Numbered from the stretch's first letter, positions 35,618-42,870 are shown. The stretch: 43,356 nucleotides of DNA from Bacteroides sp. (GCA_015060705.1 SUXY01000024.1:1-43356), one strand, 5' to 3'. A program made the numbers and translations. Notes: a model not told the origin generated them from the letters alone.

Positions 35618-35625
35618 TATCTTTG
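35618..35625 (+). promoter_or_regulatory. -7 promoter element for the membrane-protein pair
   Basis: TATCTTTG, exact consensus, 26 nt before the ATG at 35652. No clear -33 TTTG at standard spacing. Confidence 0.6.
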
Positions 35626-35651
35626 TTCATTAATAGATTAAAGCAAACAAG

Positions 35652-36128
35652 ATGGATAAGCACAGGAAAGAATTTCACAAGTATGGTTTCATGACCATGA
35701 TTGGGTGGAACATCTTATTGGTGATATTAGTCTTTATAGGCTCAGTGAGTAAACACATTTCACCTAACTATATTTTTGACGATGGTACAGGAGGTATTGG
35801 CATGACTATCTTCTTATTGTTATGGTCGCTCATTTGGTATGGCATCGGTTATAAATCAAGGAAAGATTATGTCTTGACCCGAAATATGTATAGGGAACAA
35901 GTCCCATCGTTGGAACAAAATCAGTTCGACAATGCATTTCGCTCTTACTACATTACCAAACAAGCCAAGCTTTTGTCGATAGTATTTGCCACTGCCATCC
36001 CTTGGTACATGATAGGATATGTTGATTTTCCGATGACGACAAAGGATGTAATCATTGTCGCTATCTTGGCATTCATTTCAGTATCCTGTTTCTATTTATC
36101 AAGAAAAGCATTAAACTTTAACTCCTAA
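35652..36128 (+). CDS. Four-span membrane protein of unknown family
   Basis: 158 residues. I do not recognise the family. Hydrophobic segments lie at about 12-33 (FMTMIGWNILLVILVFIGSV), 50-67 (MTIFLLLWSLIWYGIGY), 105-124 (AKLLSIVFATAIPWYMIGYV) and 131-151 (VIIVAILAFISVSCFYLS). A basic, soluble stretch of about 35 residues between spans 2 and 3 probably lies in the cytoplasm. It has its own promoter and is followed 8 nt later by a second small membrane protein, so the two are likely co-transcribed. Proximity to the Abi-like gene may be meaningful (membrane partner) or incidental. Confidence 0.7.
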   Translation: MDKHRKEFHKYGFMTMIGWNILLVILVFIGSVSKHISPNYIFDDGTGGIGMTIFLLLWSLIWYGIGYKSRKDYVLTRNMYREQVPSLEQNQFDNAFRSYYITKQAKLLSIVFATAIPWYMIGYVDFPMTTKDVIIVAILAFISVSCFYLSRKALNFNS

Positions 36129-36136
36129 ATAAGGCT

Positions 36137-36319
36137 ATGAAAATAAGAATTTATTGGATTTTATACCCGCTATATGTATTATTCGTATTTTGGGCTTTTA
36201 GATTTGAAATGGTAGAGAAGTATAGAACTTTCTTTGGTTCGTGCTTTCTTCTATTTCCTATTATTCTTGAACTAATAAGAAAACTTGAGAATAAGAATGG
36301 TAAAACAACAAAATCATGA
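36137..36319 (+). CDS. Small membrane protein (60 residues)
   Basis: 60 residues with two hydrophobic spans, about 5-21 (IYWILYPLYVLFVFWAF) and 33-47 (FFGSCFLLFPIILEL), and a basic C-terminus (RKLENKNGKTTKS). It begins 8 nt after the four-span membrane protein. No recognised family. The base composition is more AT-rich than the flanking operons, in keeping with an accessory segment. Confidence 0.6.
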   Translation: MKIRIYWILYPLYVLFVFWAFRFEMVEKYRTFFGSCFLLFPIILELIRKLENKNGKTTKS

Positions 36320-36320
36320 G

Positions 36321-36401
36321 ATGCATACTTCCACTCTCTTGCTGATGGCAACATGTCCCCAAAAGGAAGAAGCAGGCATTGTGGAAGCGGTGAAAAAGTG
36401 A
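36321..36401 (+). pseudogene. Lipoprotein-gene relic (26 codons)
   Basis: This short frame starts MHTSTLLLMATC and ends EAGIVEAVKK. Its 15 bases TCTCTTGCTGATGGC (36335-36349) are identical to the signal-peptide region of the propeller lipoprotein gene at 37247-37261 and in the same frame (LLLMA then x-C). It ends in the 16-nt dispersed repeat (36380-36395). It looks like the two ends of a lipoprotein gene joined by an internal deletion. It could still be translated as a tiny peptide, but the lipobox is poor (M-A-T-C). Confidence 0.45.
36380..36395 (+). repeat. 16-nt dispersed repeat, copy 2
   Basis: TGTGGAAGCGGTGAAA. Its flanks (GAAGAAGCAGGCAT before, AAGTGAAGAAT after) also resemble those of copy 3. 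Confidence 0.8.
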
Positions 36402-36447
36402 AGAATGAAAACTTTGTAGATTATTCCTTTATTTAAAAGTAAAAGGC

Positions 36448-36536
36448 TATCTTTGCGTATAGAACAAAAAAACCCGGATTCATCACCAGCATCTAATATC
36501 TGGGAGAGGAACGACCGGGACTGCACTGCAAAGATA
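36448..36536. promoter_or_regulatory. Two face-to-face -7 elements forming a 9-bp inverted repeat
   Basis: TATCTTTGC (36448-36456) and GCAAAGATA (36528-36536) are exact complements. Each contains the -7 consensus, one on each strand, pointing toward each other across about 71 bp. The plus-strand box would drive the Abi-like gene with a leader of about 80 nt. The minus-strand box would give an antisense transcript through that leader. The inner region also carries CCCGG / CCGGG complementary segments. Confidence 0.5.
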
Positions 36537-36538
36537 CA

Positions 36539-37210
36539 ATGTTTATGGAATATAACAAACCATTTTTTGAAAAAGTTTTCTCGAACAAGCGTATGGAACG
36601 TTATTTTCGACTATACGAAGATGAAAAGAAAGCCATTGACCACTATCAGTCAAATATTGAATTGGCCGAATCTTTTTATCCTTGCTTATCGGTATTTGAA
36701 GTGACGTTACGCAACGCTTTGAGTAGAGAATTGGAAACTATGACTGGACGTGAAGACTGGTACTCGATTTTTCCTACTACTCCAGGGCTTGTCAATCTGA
36801 ATCGTTATATCACACAAGCCCAAAAGCAAATAATAAATCGCAAGGAAAATGTGACGCCTGCCAAAGTAATAGCAGAACTCACATTAGGATTTTGGGTTTC
36901 GCTATTGAATAGCGAATATGAACGTTTGCTATGGAAACATCTGCGTCGAGCCTTCCCATATATGCCTAAACATCTGCGTCAAAGAAAGAACGTTTCCGCA
37001 CCGCTTAACTCATTCCGTACTTTTCGCAATAGAGTTTTTCACCATGAGTCTATCTGTTGGAATCTTCATCGTGTATCAGAAATACATGATAGTTTGTTCT
37101 TAATGTTGGAATGGATGAATAAGGATTTGCCTTTATGGCTGAAAACCATTGACAGATTTGAGGATACTAAGAAACGTATTTGTTTACGTATGAATTGGAA
37201 TAATGAATAA
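36539..37210 (+). CDS. Abi-like protein with HEPN RNase motif (AbiD/AbiF type)
   Basis: 223 residues, helical and soluble. The N-terminal half resembles Abi_2 proteins: a start FSNKRMERYFRLYEDEKKAI, then SFYPCLSVFEVTLRNALSRE and the segment LTLGFWVSLLNSEYERLLWK, which in this family comes before the HEPN core. Near residue 162 the sequence FRTFRNRVFHHE contains R-N-R-V-F-H, the R-x4-H signature of HEPN ribonucleases. Abi_2 proteins abort phage infection in lactococci by killing or arresting the host cell, so a defence or toxin role is likely. No antitoxin gene of the usual nucleotidyltransferase type is adjacent. The first ATG (36539) or the third codon (36545) may be the start. The propeller lipoprotein follows at once. 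Confidence 0.85.
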   Translation: MFMEYNKPFFEKVFSNKRMERYFRLYEDEKKAIDHYQSNIELAESFYPCLSVFEVTLRNALSRELETMTGREDWYSIFPTTPGLVNLNRYITQAQKQIINRKENVTPAKVIAELTLGFWVSLLNSEYERLLWKHLRRAFPYMPKHLRQRKNVSAPLNSFRTFRNRVFHHESICWNLHRVSEIHDSLFLMLEWMNKDLPLWLKTIDRFEDTKKRICLRMNWNNE

Positions 37211-37217
37211 TAGTACC

Positions 37218-38366
37218 ATGAAACACCTACTCCCTCTCCTGACAGTTCTCTTGCTGATGGCGGGATGCAGTACATCTCCACATAAGGATAACGATTGTCT
37301 TCCTGAAATCAAGGTGAACCAAACACCAGACAAAAAGGAAATCACATTCCAAGAGATAGCCGAAAATATTAGTTATTTTCCTTTGGAAACCAACGATTCC
37401 ATGTTGCTCCGTGGTGTATTCCTTTCCATTTGCAACGAAGGTATAGCCGTGATGCACCAAGTGGACGGACAAGTTTTCCTATTCGATGGTAAAGGAAAAG
37501 CCAGAGGAAGCATTTCACGGAAAGGTGGAGGTCCCGAAGAATATGTCGGGATGCAACAGGCCGTAGTGGATTGGAAACGGAACGAACTCTTTGTTCTCGA
37601 CTATAAGCCGCATGTCAAGGTATATGATTTGAGCGGGAACTATAAACGCACCTTACCCGTGCCTATCAAGGTGCGCGATAGAGAAATGTATCCGTACTCC
37701 GATTCACATTTAGTGCTTTTCAAGGAAGTACCCGACACAGAAATCGGACAAGCAGATAAAGACTTTGCGCCCTATCAGCCCATTATCTTATTGGAGAAAA
37801 CTACAGGCGAAACAACCACATTACCATACACAAAAACGTCTAATGTAAGCATCCGCCTATCAAGCGGTTGGGTAAACAACAATGCAATCTATGCATCGGG
37901 AAGAAACATTTATCTGTCGGATGTATCCTCAGACACCATTTATCAGCTCCATCCGTCTGGCCATACAATAGAGCCTAAGATAGTTCGTACTCCCTCTGTC
38001 AACTCTATGGATGGCGAACGCTTCCTTCTCAACTTGGAAGGAAGTAGCAACCGATACGGATTTTTCCGTAGGACGAACAAAGAAATAAAAGGGAAAGCAG
38101 CTCAAAGCATGCAGGAATGGATGTACGATTATCAAACAGGAAAAACGTTTCAGCCTATATTCAAGAACCAAGATGCTCCTTCGATGAAACTGGATGCACA
38201 CACCTTGATTCATTGCCACGGAGAAGACAATTGCCTTTATGTGAAGCTAGAAGCCTTCGAGCTAATAGAAGCATTAGAAAATGGTGAACTGAATGGCGAA
38301 CTTCAAACTATCGCTCAAGAATTAGTGGAAGATGACAATCCGGTACTGATGGTTGTGAAACTGTAA
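37218..38366 (+). CDS. 6-bladed beta-propeller lipoprotein, BF3164 type (paralogue 3)
   Basis: 382 residues from the ATG at 37218, chosen because it opens the lipoprotein signal MKHLLPLLTVLLLMAGC directly; an in-frame ATG at 37203 overlapping the Abi-like gene is also possible. The propeller body has ISYFPLETNDSMLLRGVFLS and SRKGGGPEEYVGM, the same first-blade and G-x-G-P-x-E-Y features as paralogues 1 and 2. The C-terminus EDDNPVLMVVKL matches theirs. It starts 7 nt after the Abi-like stop codon, so the two share a transcript. The frame stays open past the stop for 24 codons to 38444 and includes copy 3 of the 16-nt repeat, suggesting a formerly longer protein or fusion to a relic. Confidence 0.87.
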   Translation: MKHLLPLLTVLLLMAGCSTSPHKDNDCLPEIKVNQTPDKKEITFQEIAENISYFPLETNDSMLLRGVFLSICNEGIAVMHQVDGQVFLFDGKGKARGSISRKGGGPEEYVGMQQAVVDWKRNELFVLDYKPHVKVYDLSGNYKRTLPVPIKVRDREMYPYSDSHLVLFKEVPDTEIGQADKDFAPYQPIILLEKTTGETTTLPYTKTSNVSIRLSSGWVNNNAIYASGRNIYLSDVSSDTIYQLHPSGHTIEPKIVRTPSVNSMDGERFLLNLEGSSNRYGFFRRTNKEIKGKAAQSMQEWMYDYQTGKTFQPIFKNQDAPSMKLDAHTLIHCHGEDNCLYVKLEAFELIEALENGELNGELQTIAQELVEDDNPVLMVVKL

Positions 38367-38422
38367 TATGTCCACAAGACATCTATCCGCAAGAAGAGCG
38401 GGGCAGAAGAAGGAGCGGATAT

Positions 38423-38438
38423 TGTGGAAGCGGTGAAA
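38423..38438 (+). repeat. 16-nt dispersed repeat, copy 3
   Basis: TGTGGAAGCGGTGAAA within an open stretch in frame with the preceding lipoprotein stop. The frame reads GADIVEAVKEE then stop, similar to EAGIVEAVKK then stop at copy 2. Confidence 0.8.
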
Positions 38439-38450
38439 GAAGAATAAGCG

Positions 38451-38479
38451 CATGTTTGGTCAAGACTTGACCAAACATG
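38451..38479. promoter_or_regulatory. Perfect 29-bp palindrome (14+1+14)
   Basis: The core TTGGTCAAGACTTGACCAA is extended by CATGT on the left and ACATG on the right, so every one of 14 positions pairs around a single central A (38465). The core recurs at 38540-38558. Such perfect dyads usually mark an operator or a terminator-like RNA hairpin. No T-run follows, and the duplication favours a protein site. Confidence 0.75.
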
Positions 38480-38539
38480 TCATTCAGCACAAGAGAAAAC
38501 ACCAGTTTTCAGTCAATCAAACAAGGGAAATCGCTTCTT

Positions 38540-38558
38540 TTGGTCAAGACTTGACCAA
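38540..38558. promoter_or_regulatory. Second copy of the palindrome core (9+1+9)
   Basis: TTGGTCAAGACTTGACCAA, identical to the core of the palindrome at 38451-38479. The centres are 84 bp apart, four times 21 bp. Confidence 0.75.
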
Positions 38559-38585
38559 GTTTCTTTTTGGTAATAATATACTTGA

Positions 38586-38707
38586 TGACACTTTAACTTC
38601 CCCCTTGTGAAGGGGGCTAGGGGGATGTTCCGTCCGCATGGTATCACATGTCCTATGGAACATCCCCCTGCCCTCCTTCATAAGGGGGAGACAAAACTTT
38701 TGTGTCA
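38586..38707. repeat. GC-rich compound palindromic repeat (family C)
   Basis: The gap 38367-38904 has no gene. This element has outer ends TGACAC / GTGTCA and inner arms GGGGGATGTTCC / GGAACATCCCCC. Each arm carries its own hairpin: CCCCCTT-GTG-AAGGGGG on the left and CCTCCTT-CAT-AAGGGGG on the right. The whole can fold into a cross-shaped structure. It is strikingly G/C-rich against AT-rich surroundings and resembles mobile intergenic palindromes found scattered in Bacteroidetes genomes. Confidence 0.82.
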
Positions 38708-38833
38708 ACAAATATATTGTTTCCTTCTTTTTTTATTTGACTTGAACTGAAAAAAGTTGTCACTATACAGGGCATAAAAAGTATAGTGCAATGCAAGAAA
38801 AGATTAAGACGCGATGGGTCTGGAATGAGAAAC

Positions 38834-38876
38834 TGTCGAGTAAGTAGAGGGAGTTTCACCCTCTACTTACTCGACA
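38834..38876. terminator. Perfect 18-bp stem-loop, probable terminator of the minus-strand operon
   Basis: TGTCGAGTAAGTAGAGGG (38834-38851) pairs completely with 38859-38876 around the loop AGTTTCA. On the minus strand it lies about 28 nt after the FadL-type gene stop. The following sequence (GTTTCTC) is only moderately T-rich, so it may act as a 3' stability hairpin as well. Confidence 0.7.
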
Positions 38877-38904
38877 AATCTGAAGGTGCTTTTATTCTTG
38901 TCCA

Positions 38905-40452
38905 TTAGAAACGTGCTCCTAAAGTAAACACTACCTGATGACGGTTATTGTCTACCTTCGTAGCCGGCAAGTCGATATCATCAAACGCATAGAAATCGGA
39001 CTTGTAGGCATCGTACTTGTATGCCAAGTCAGCATAGACCACATTACCTCGATAACCCATACCAAATGTCAAAGTATTCTTATCCTTGGTATTGTTGAAG
39101 TCAGTGCTGGTACGATAAGCGGCCAATGCACTGTAAGCATCATCGGAAAAGGCTGCCGAAGTATAGTTATAACCGGCACGAACACTGAACTGAGGAGCCA
39201 AACGTGCTTCCATACCAATACGGAAAGTATGCACACCCTTCAAGAAAGCTTCTACGCTCGGTTGGTCGCCCAATTCATAACCGTCAATGTCTTCCAACTT
39301 GGAAGATCCATAATCGGCATATTCGTATTCTGCTCCTAAAGCAACCAAACCACCCAAGGTAGTACCTGCACTGACATTGAACTTCCAAGGAGTGATCATG
39401 CGATAATCATAGCTCAAATAATTGTAATCCAAATTATCACTCAATGTTTGGCTATATGGAGATTCGTATGCCAAGATATCCGATGACAAACTAGCATTAT
39501 AGCTTTCGGTCAATTCATACCAGGTTGGAGTATGAATAGCCAAGCCCAAGCGGAACGGAGAATCTTCAATCGGGCGGAAAATTACACCCAACTTCAAATC
39601 CACGCCTGTACCTTCCAAACCATAATAGTTTTCCAAGGTATAACCACCATTCTCTTCACCATAATCATCATTCAATTCTTCAGTATACGAAGAATATCGG
39701 TCATACTGTACATCATAAATGCCCAAGGTTGCTCCAATATAAACACGGTCTTCGATATTGAAAGCTACATTGAAGTCATACTGATTGATACCGCCTTTCT
39801 CCTGGCTATAAAAGTTATTACTATAACCGTCCCAGCCCATAACAGCACCGTCAAAATAATCTATCACACCAGTCGTTGCTCCCAAAACGCCCAATACCGG
39901 ATACTTGTTCCAATACTCACGATACGGATTCTGTGCATCCAAAATATTATCGAAAACCGCTGATGAGTTCACACCCCAATTGTCCATTTCCTGAGCCAAC
40001 TGCCAACTCTGAGAAAAGCCGTCCAATTGTCCGCCCATACCGAACAAACGATTGAAGTTCTTGCTCTTGTGATAATTGAAACCAAAGTTCACATAACGCA
40101 ATGAAGTGGTATTACCAATCTTATGCGTATATACGAAACCTATTTGGTCGAAGGAAGCACGGGTCTTGTCTTCCTTCATACTAGTGCCATTAAAAGCACT
40201 TTCGGTTGTCGTATTATTGAATCCAAAGGATGCTGAGAAATCGTTACTACGGAAGATACCGATACCGGCCGGATTGGAACTCATCACCGAAATATCGCCT
40301 CCTAAGGCACCCATAGCACCACCCATACCCACATAGCGGGCAGTTCCATTCAAGTCATTGCCCAACAAACGTTCGGCATCGTAAGCATTTTGTGCATTGA
40401 CAGCCATGGCACATACCAAGCCACATACTGCCATCATTCCTTTCTTTATCAT
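38905..40452 (-). CDS. Outer-membrane protein of the OMPP1/FadL/TodX family
   Basis: 515 residues. A signal peptide, MIKKGMMAVCGLVCAMAVNA, precedes the mature N-terminus. The diagnostic FadL hatch-like start follows: DLNGTARYVGMGGAMGALGG and then SVMSSNPAGIGIFRSNDFSA, with the conserved N-P-A-G. The remainder is a 14-strand-type barrel rich in Tyr/Asp/Asn and ends HQVVFTLGARF, with the terminal Phe recognised by the Bam machinery. FadL-type channels admit hydrophobic compounds. In Bacteroides such proteins are sometimes labelled hemin receptors without proof. It starts 24 nt downstream of the His/Ser-rich protein gene, in one operon. Confidence 0.9.
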   Translation of the reverse strand: MIKKGMMAVCGLVCAMAVNAQNAYDAERLLGNDLNGTARYVGMGGAMGALGGDISVMSSNPAGIGIFRSNDFSASFGFNNTTTESAFNGTSMKEDKTRASFDQIGFVYTHKIGNTTSLRYVNFGFNYHKSKNFNRLFGMGGQLDGFSQSWQLAQEMDNWGVNSSAVFDNILDAQNPYREYWNKYPVLGVLGATTGVIDYFDGAVMGWDGYSNNFYSQEKGGINQYDFNVAFNIEDRVYIGATLGIYDVQYDRYSSYTEELNDDYGEENGGYTLENYYGLEGTGVDLKLGVIFRPIEDSPFRLGLAIHTPTWYELTESYNASLSSDILAYESPYSQTLSDNLDYNYLSYDYRMITPWKFNVSAGTTLGGLVALGAEYEYADYGSSKLEDIDGYELGDQPSVEAFLKGVHTFRIGMEARLAPQFSVRAGYNYTSAAFSDDAYSALAAYRTSTDFNNTKDKNTLTFGMGYRGNVVYADLAYKYDAYKSDFYAFDDIDLPATKVDNNRHQVVFTLGARF

Positions 40453-40476
40453 AATTTCAGTTTTTGTTGTTCTTAA

Positions 40477-41850
40477 TTATCTTCTACCGCCACCGCTGCG
40501 ACTGCCGCCGCCACCAGATGAACGGGAACTGCCACCGCCACTGTACGACGAACGTGAGCTACTGCTACTACCACTGGAATAGCTGCTGCGTGATGAAGAA
40601 GAGCGGCTACTGCTATTGTTATAAGAAGAACGATTGTTATTCGAACTTCTGGACGATGAATTGCTGCGGTATGCACCTCGTTCTGCTGCTCCACCCTTGC
40701 GTTGATAAGAAGAACCGGAACGATTCACCGTACTACGAGTGCTGCTCTGACGATCGTAGGACGAACTCTTGCCCTGTACCGGACGAGTGTATACATTGTT
40801 GGAACGACCGGCTGTACCTTCCTTCACTGTCGAATTGTTGCGTCCTCTCACGGCTGAACGCTGTGGACGAACCGATGAAGAGCCATCTTTAGCCGTTACC
40901 ACACGACCAGTGCTTCTGACTGTATTGCCATTGCGATTATTGTTCTGACGAACACCGTTCACATAACTGTCTCTACTATTGCGGTTGCTGGAAGCAGACA
41001 CTCTACGGCTGCTGGAAGCACCGGTTGTTGCATAATTCGCACGATAATTATTGGTATATCGTCCACTATGGATACCCGGATAACGGGCGCTGGAACCATT
41101 CCAACCATGACCACCTCCCCAGTAGCCACCTACACCACCCCATGCATAGTGCGGATGATGGTGATGTCCCGGATGCCAATGATGATGGTGATGATAATGA
41201 GGCCAGCCACCCCAATAGCCGCCATACCAATAACCCGGACCATACCAACTGTTGTAATACCAAGACGAACGCCAACCCCAAGAGTAGTTGAAGCGCCAGT
41301 CCCACCACAAGCGGTTGGAATAGGTAGGGAATGCATAGGCATAAAGTCCATCATCGAATACGTTCCATTCCCAAGAAGGAAGGGCATAAACCACTTCCCA
41401 ATAAAGCGGACTGCTCACCGGAATGGCATATCGCGGATTGCGGAAACGGACGATACGCATGGCATATTCATAGTCACTCTGCGAACCTTCGAAACCATTC
41501 ACCCATTCCCCACGTTCATTATACGGCTTTTCCTCAATATACAAGGTATCGTTTTCCATAGTGAACGTATTGTCACGGGAAGTGTAACGGCGGTTGTATT
41601 CATCCACATCACGCAAATCACCGTTCGCATCCTTTACCACTACCGTAGAACCCGGAGAAGCATACACCGTAGTCGGTGCCTGATCCTTTTCAATGACTAC
41701 CTTGGCCGGTGTGCCACTCGTCACCTTCTTTTCAGTCTTCTTCTTGGGAATGAAATAAAGGTCGTCATTCGACTGTGCCGCAAGCAAGAAAGGCAAGCAG
41801 GTCATCAACAGCGAAACTAAAACAAACTTTTTCATACTCATATTCCTCAT
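40477..41850 (-). CDS. Exported His-rich and Ser/Arg-rich low-complexity protein
   Basis: 457 residues, or 452 from the inner ATG at 41835, which begins the signal peptide MKKFVLVSLLMTCLPFLLAAQ. Residues about 25-190 look globular (FEGSQSDYEYAMRIVRFRNP, ALPSWEWNVFDDGLY). A Trp/Tyr/Gly-rich segment (about 190-215) leads to a histidine cluster at about 216-237 (PHYHHHHHWHPGHHHHPHYA), a likely metal-binding patch. The last 180 residues are basic and disordered, ending in a dense Ser/Arg/Gly tail (RSSYSGGGSSRSSGGGGSRS). Similar Bacteroides proteins have been mislabelled vitellogenin-like because of the Ser-rich tail. No enzymatic motif. It is first gene of the operon with the FadL-type barrel. 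Confidence 0.85.
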   Translation of the reverse strand: MRNMSMKKFVLVSLLMTCLPFLLAAQSNDDLYFIPKKKTEKKVTSGTPAKVVIEKDQAPTTVYASPGSTVVVKDANGDLRDVDEYNRRYTSRDNTFTMENDTLYIEEKPYNERGEWVNGFEGSQSDYEYAMRIVRFRNPRYAIPVSSPLYWEVVYALPSWEWNVFDDGLYAYAFPTYSNRLWWDWRFNYSWGWRSSWYYNSWYGPGYWYGGYWGGWPHYHHHHHWHPGHHHHPHYAWGGVGGYWGGGHGWNGSSARYPGIHSGRYTNNYRANYATTGASSSRRVSASSNRNSRDSYVNGVRQNNNRNGNTVRSTGRVVTAKDGSSSVRPQRSAVRGRNNSTVKEGTAGRSNNVYTRPVQGKSSSYDRQSSTRSTVNRSGSSYQRKGGAAERGAYRSNSSSRSSNNNRSSYNNSSSRSSSSRSSYSSGSSSSSRSSYSGGGSSRSSGGGGSRSGGGRR

Positions 41851-41878
41851 TTTAATTGTTTATCTTCTTTTTCTGGTA

Positions 41879-41886
41879 CAAAAGTA
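41879..41886 (-). promoter_or_regulatory. -7 promoter element for the His/Ser-rich protein operon
   Basis: On the minus strand TACTTTTG, an exact TAnnTTTG match, 28 nt upstream of the start at 41850. Confidence 0.6.
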
Positions 41887-41910
41887 ATAAAGTAAAAACA
41901 GATAAAAGGG

Positions 41911-41942
41911 GGGAAATCCCTATTATTTAGTAGGGATTTCCC
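41911..41942. promoter_or_regulatory. 12-bp dyad between two divergent promoters
   Basis: GGGAAATCCCTA (41911-41922) is the exact complement of TAGGGATTTCCC (41931-41942), with an 8-nt loop. A further half-site AAATCCCTA follows at 41955-41963, touching the prmA -7 box. Sitting upstream of both divergent promoters, it could control the secreted-protein operon and prmA together. Confidence 0.65.
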
Positions 41943-41960
41943 TATTTCTGATAAAATCCC

Positions 41961-41968
41961 TATCTTTG
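41961..41968 (+). promoter_or_regulatory. -7 promoter element for prmA
   Basis: TATCTTTG, exact consensus, 27 nt before the ATG at 41996. It lies over an in-frame TTG start at 41966, which is therefore rejected. Confidence 0.7.
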
Positions 41969-41995
41969 TCCTCAAACCAAACAGAAAACAAAAAT

Positions 41996-42838
41996 ATGAA
42001 ATATTTTGAAGTTACGTTCACAACAACGCCTTGCAATGAAACGGTAAACGACGTGGTTTCGGCATTGGCAGGCGAAATCGGATTCGAAAGTTTTGTAGAA
42101 TGGGAAAACGGTGTGCAGGCTTATGTACAACAATCCTTGTTCGATGAAGAGGCCTTGAAGGACATGGTAGCCAACTTTCCTCTTCCTGACACTCAGATAA
42201 CCTACGAAATTAAGGAGGCGGAAGACAAGGACTGGAACGAAGAATGGGAAAAGAACTTCTTCCAACCAATTGTAATCGGCGACCGTTGCTGCATCCATAG
42301 CACCTTCCACAAGGACACTCCGAAGACAGAATACGAAATCCTCATCAATCCGCAAATGGCTTTCGGCACCGGACACCATGAAACGACCAGCTCCATCATC
42401 TGTGAATTGCTGGATGCCGACTTGCAGGGAAAGTCCGTACTCGATATGGGTTGCGGCACTTCCATCCTCGCCATCCTCGCTTCCATGCGTGGAGCCAACC
42501 CTGTCACCGCCATCGACATCGACGATTGGTGTGTGAACAATTCCCGCGACAACATCGAGTTGAACGATATCCACAACATCACCGTCGAACTAGGCGATGC
42601 AGCCTTATTGGAAGACCGTGAAGCATTCGATGTTATCATTGCCAACATCAACCGCAACATCCTGTTGGCAGACATGGACCGCTATGCGGCTTGCATGCAT
42701 CCGGGTTCTGAACTCTTCATGAGCGGATTCTATGTACAAGACATCCCGGCTATCCGCGAAAAGGCAGAAAGCCTGGGCATGACCTTTGTCCATCATCGGG
42801 AAAAGAACAATTGGGCTGCTGTTAAATTTGTGATGTAA
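41996..42838 (+). CDS. prmA: Ribosomal protein L11 methyltransferase
   Basis: 280 residues from the ATG at 41996. It methylates amino groups of ribosomal protein L11 with S-adenosylmethionine. The N-terminal ferredoxin-like substrate-recognition domain covers about 1-90. The linker contains NPQMAFGTGHHETT, the PrmA signature. The Rossmann-type methyltransferase domain has VLDMGCGTSILAILASMRGA (motif I) and TAIDIDDWCVNNSRDNIELN. DVIIANINRNILLADM corresponds to the N-P-P-Y-like motif IV of the family (N-I-N). Monocistronic, followed by a terminator. Confidence 0.96.
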   Translation: MKYFEVTFTTTPCNETVNDVVSALAGEIGFESFVEWENGVQAYVQQSLFDEEALKDMVANFPLPDTQITYEIKEAEDKDWNEEWEKNFFQPIVIGDRCCIHSTFHKDTPKTEYEILINPQMAFGTGHHETTSSIICELLDADLQGKSVLDMGCGTSILAILASMRGANPVTAIDIDDWCVNNSRDNIELNDIHNITVELGDAALLEDREAFDVIIANINRNILLADMDRYAACMHPGSELFMSGFYVQDIPAIREKAESLGMTFVHHREKNNWAAVKFVM

Positions 42839-42870
42839 AAAGCAAAAACAGAATGACGTACAATCATAAG

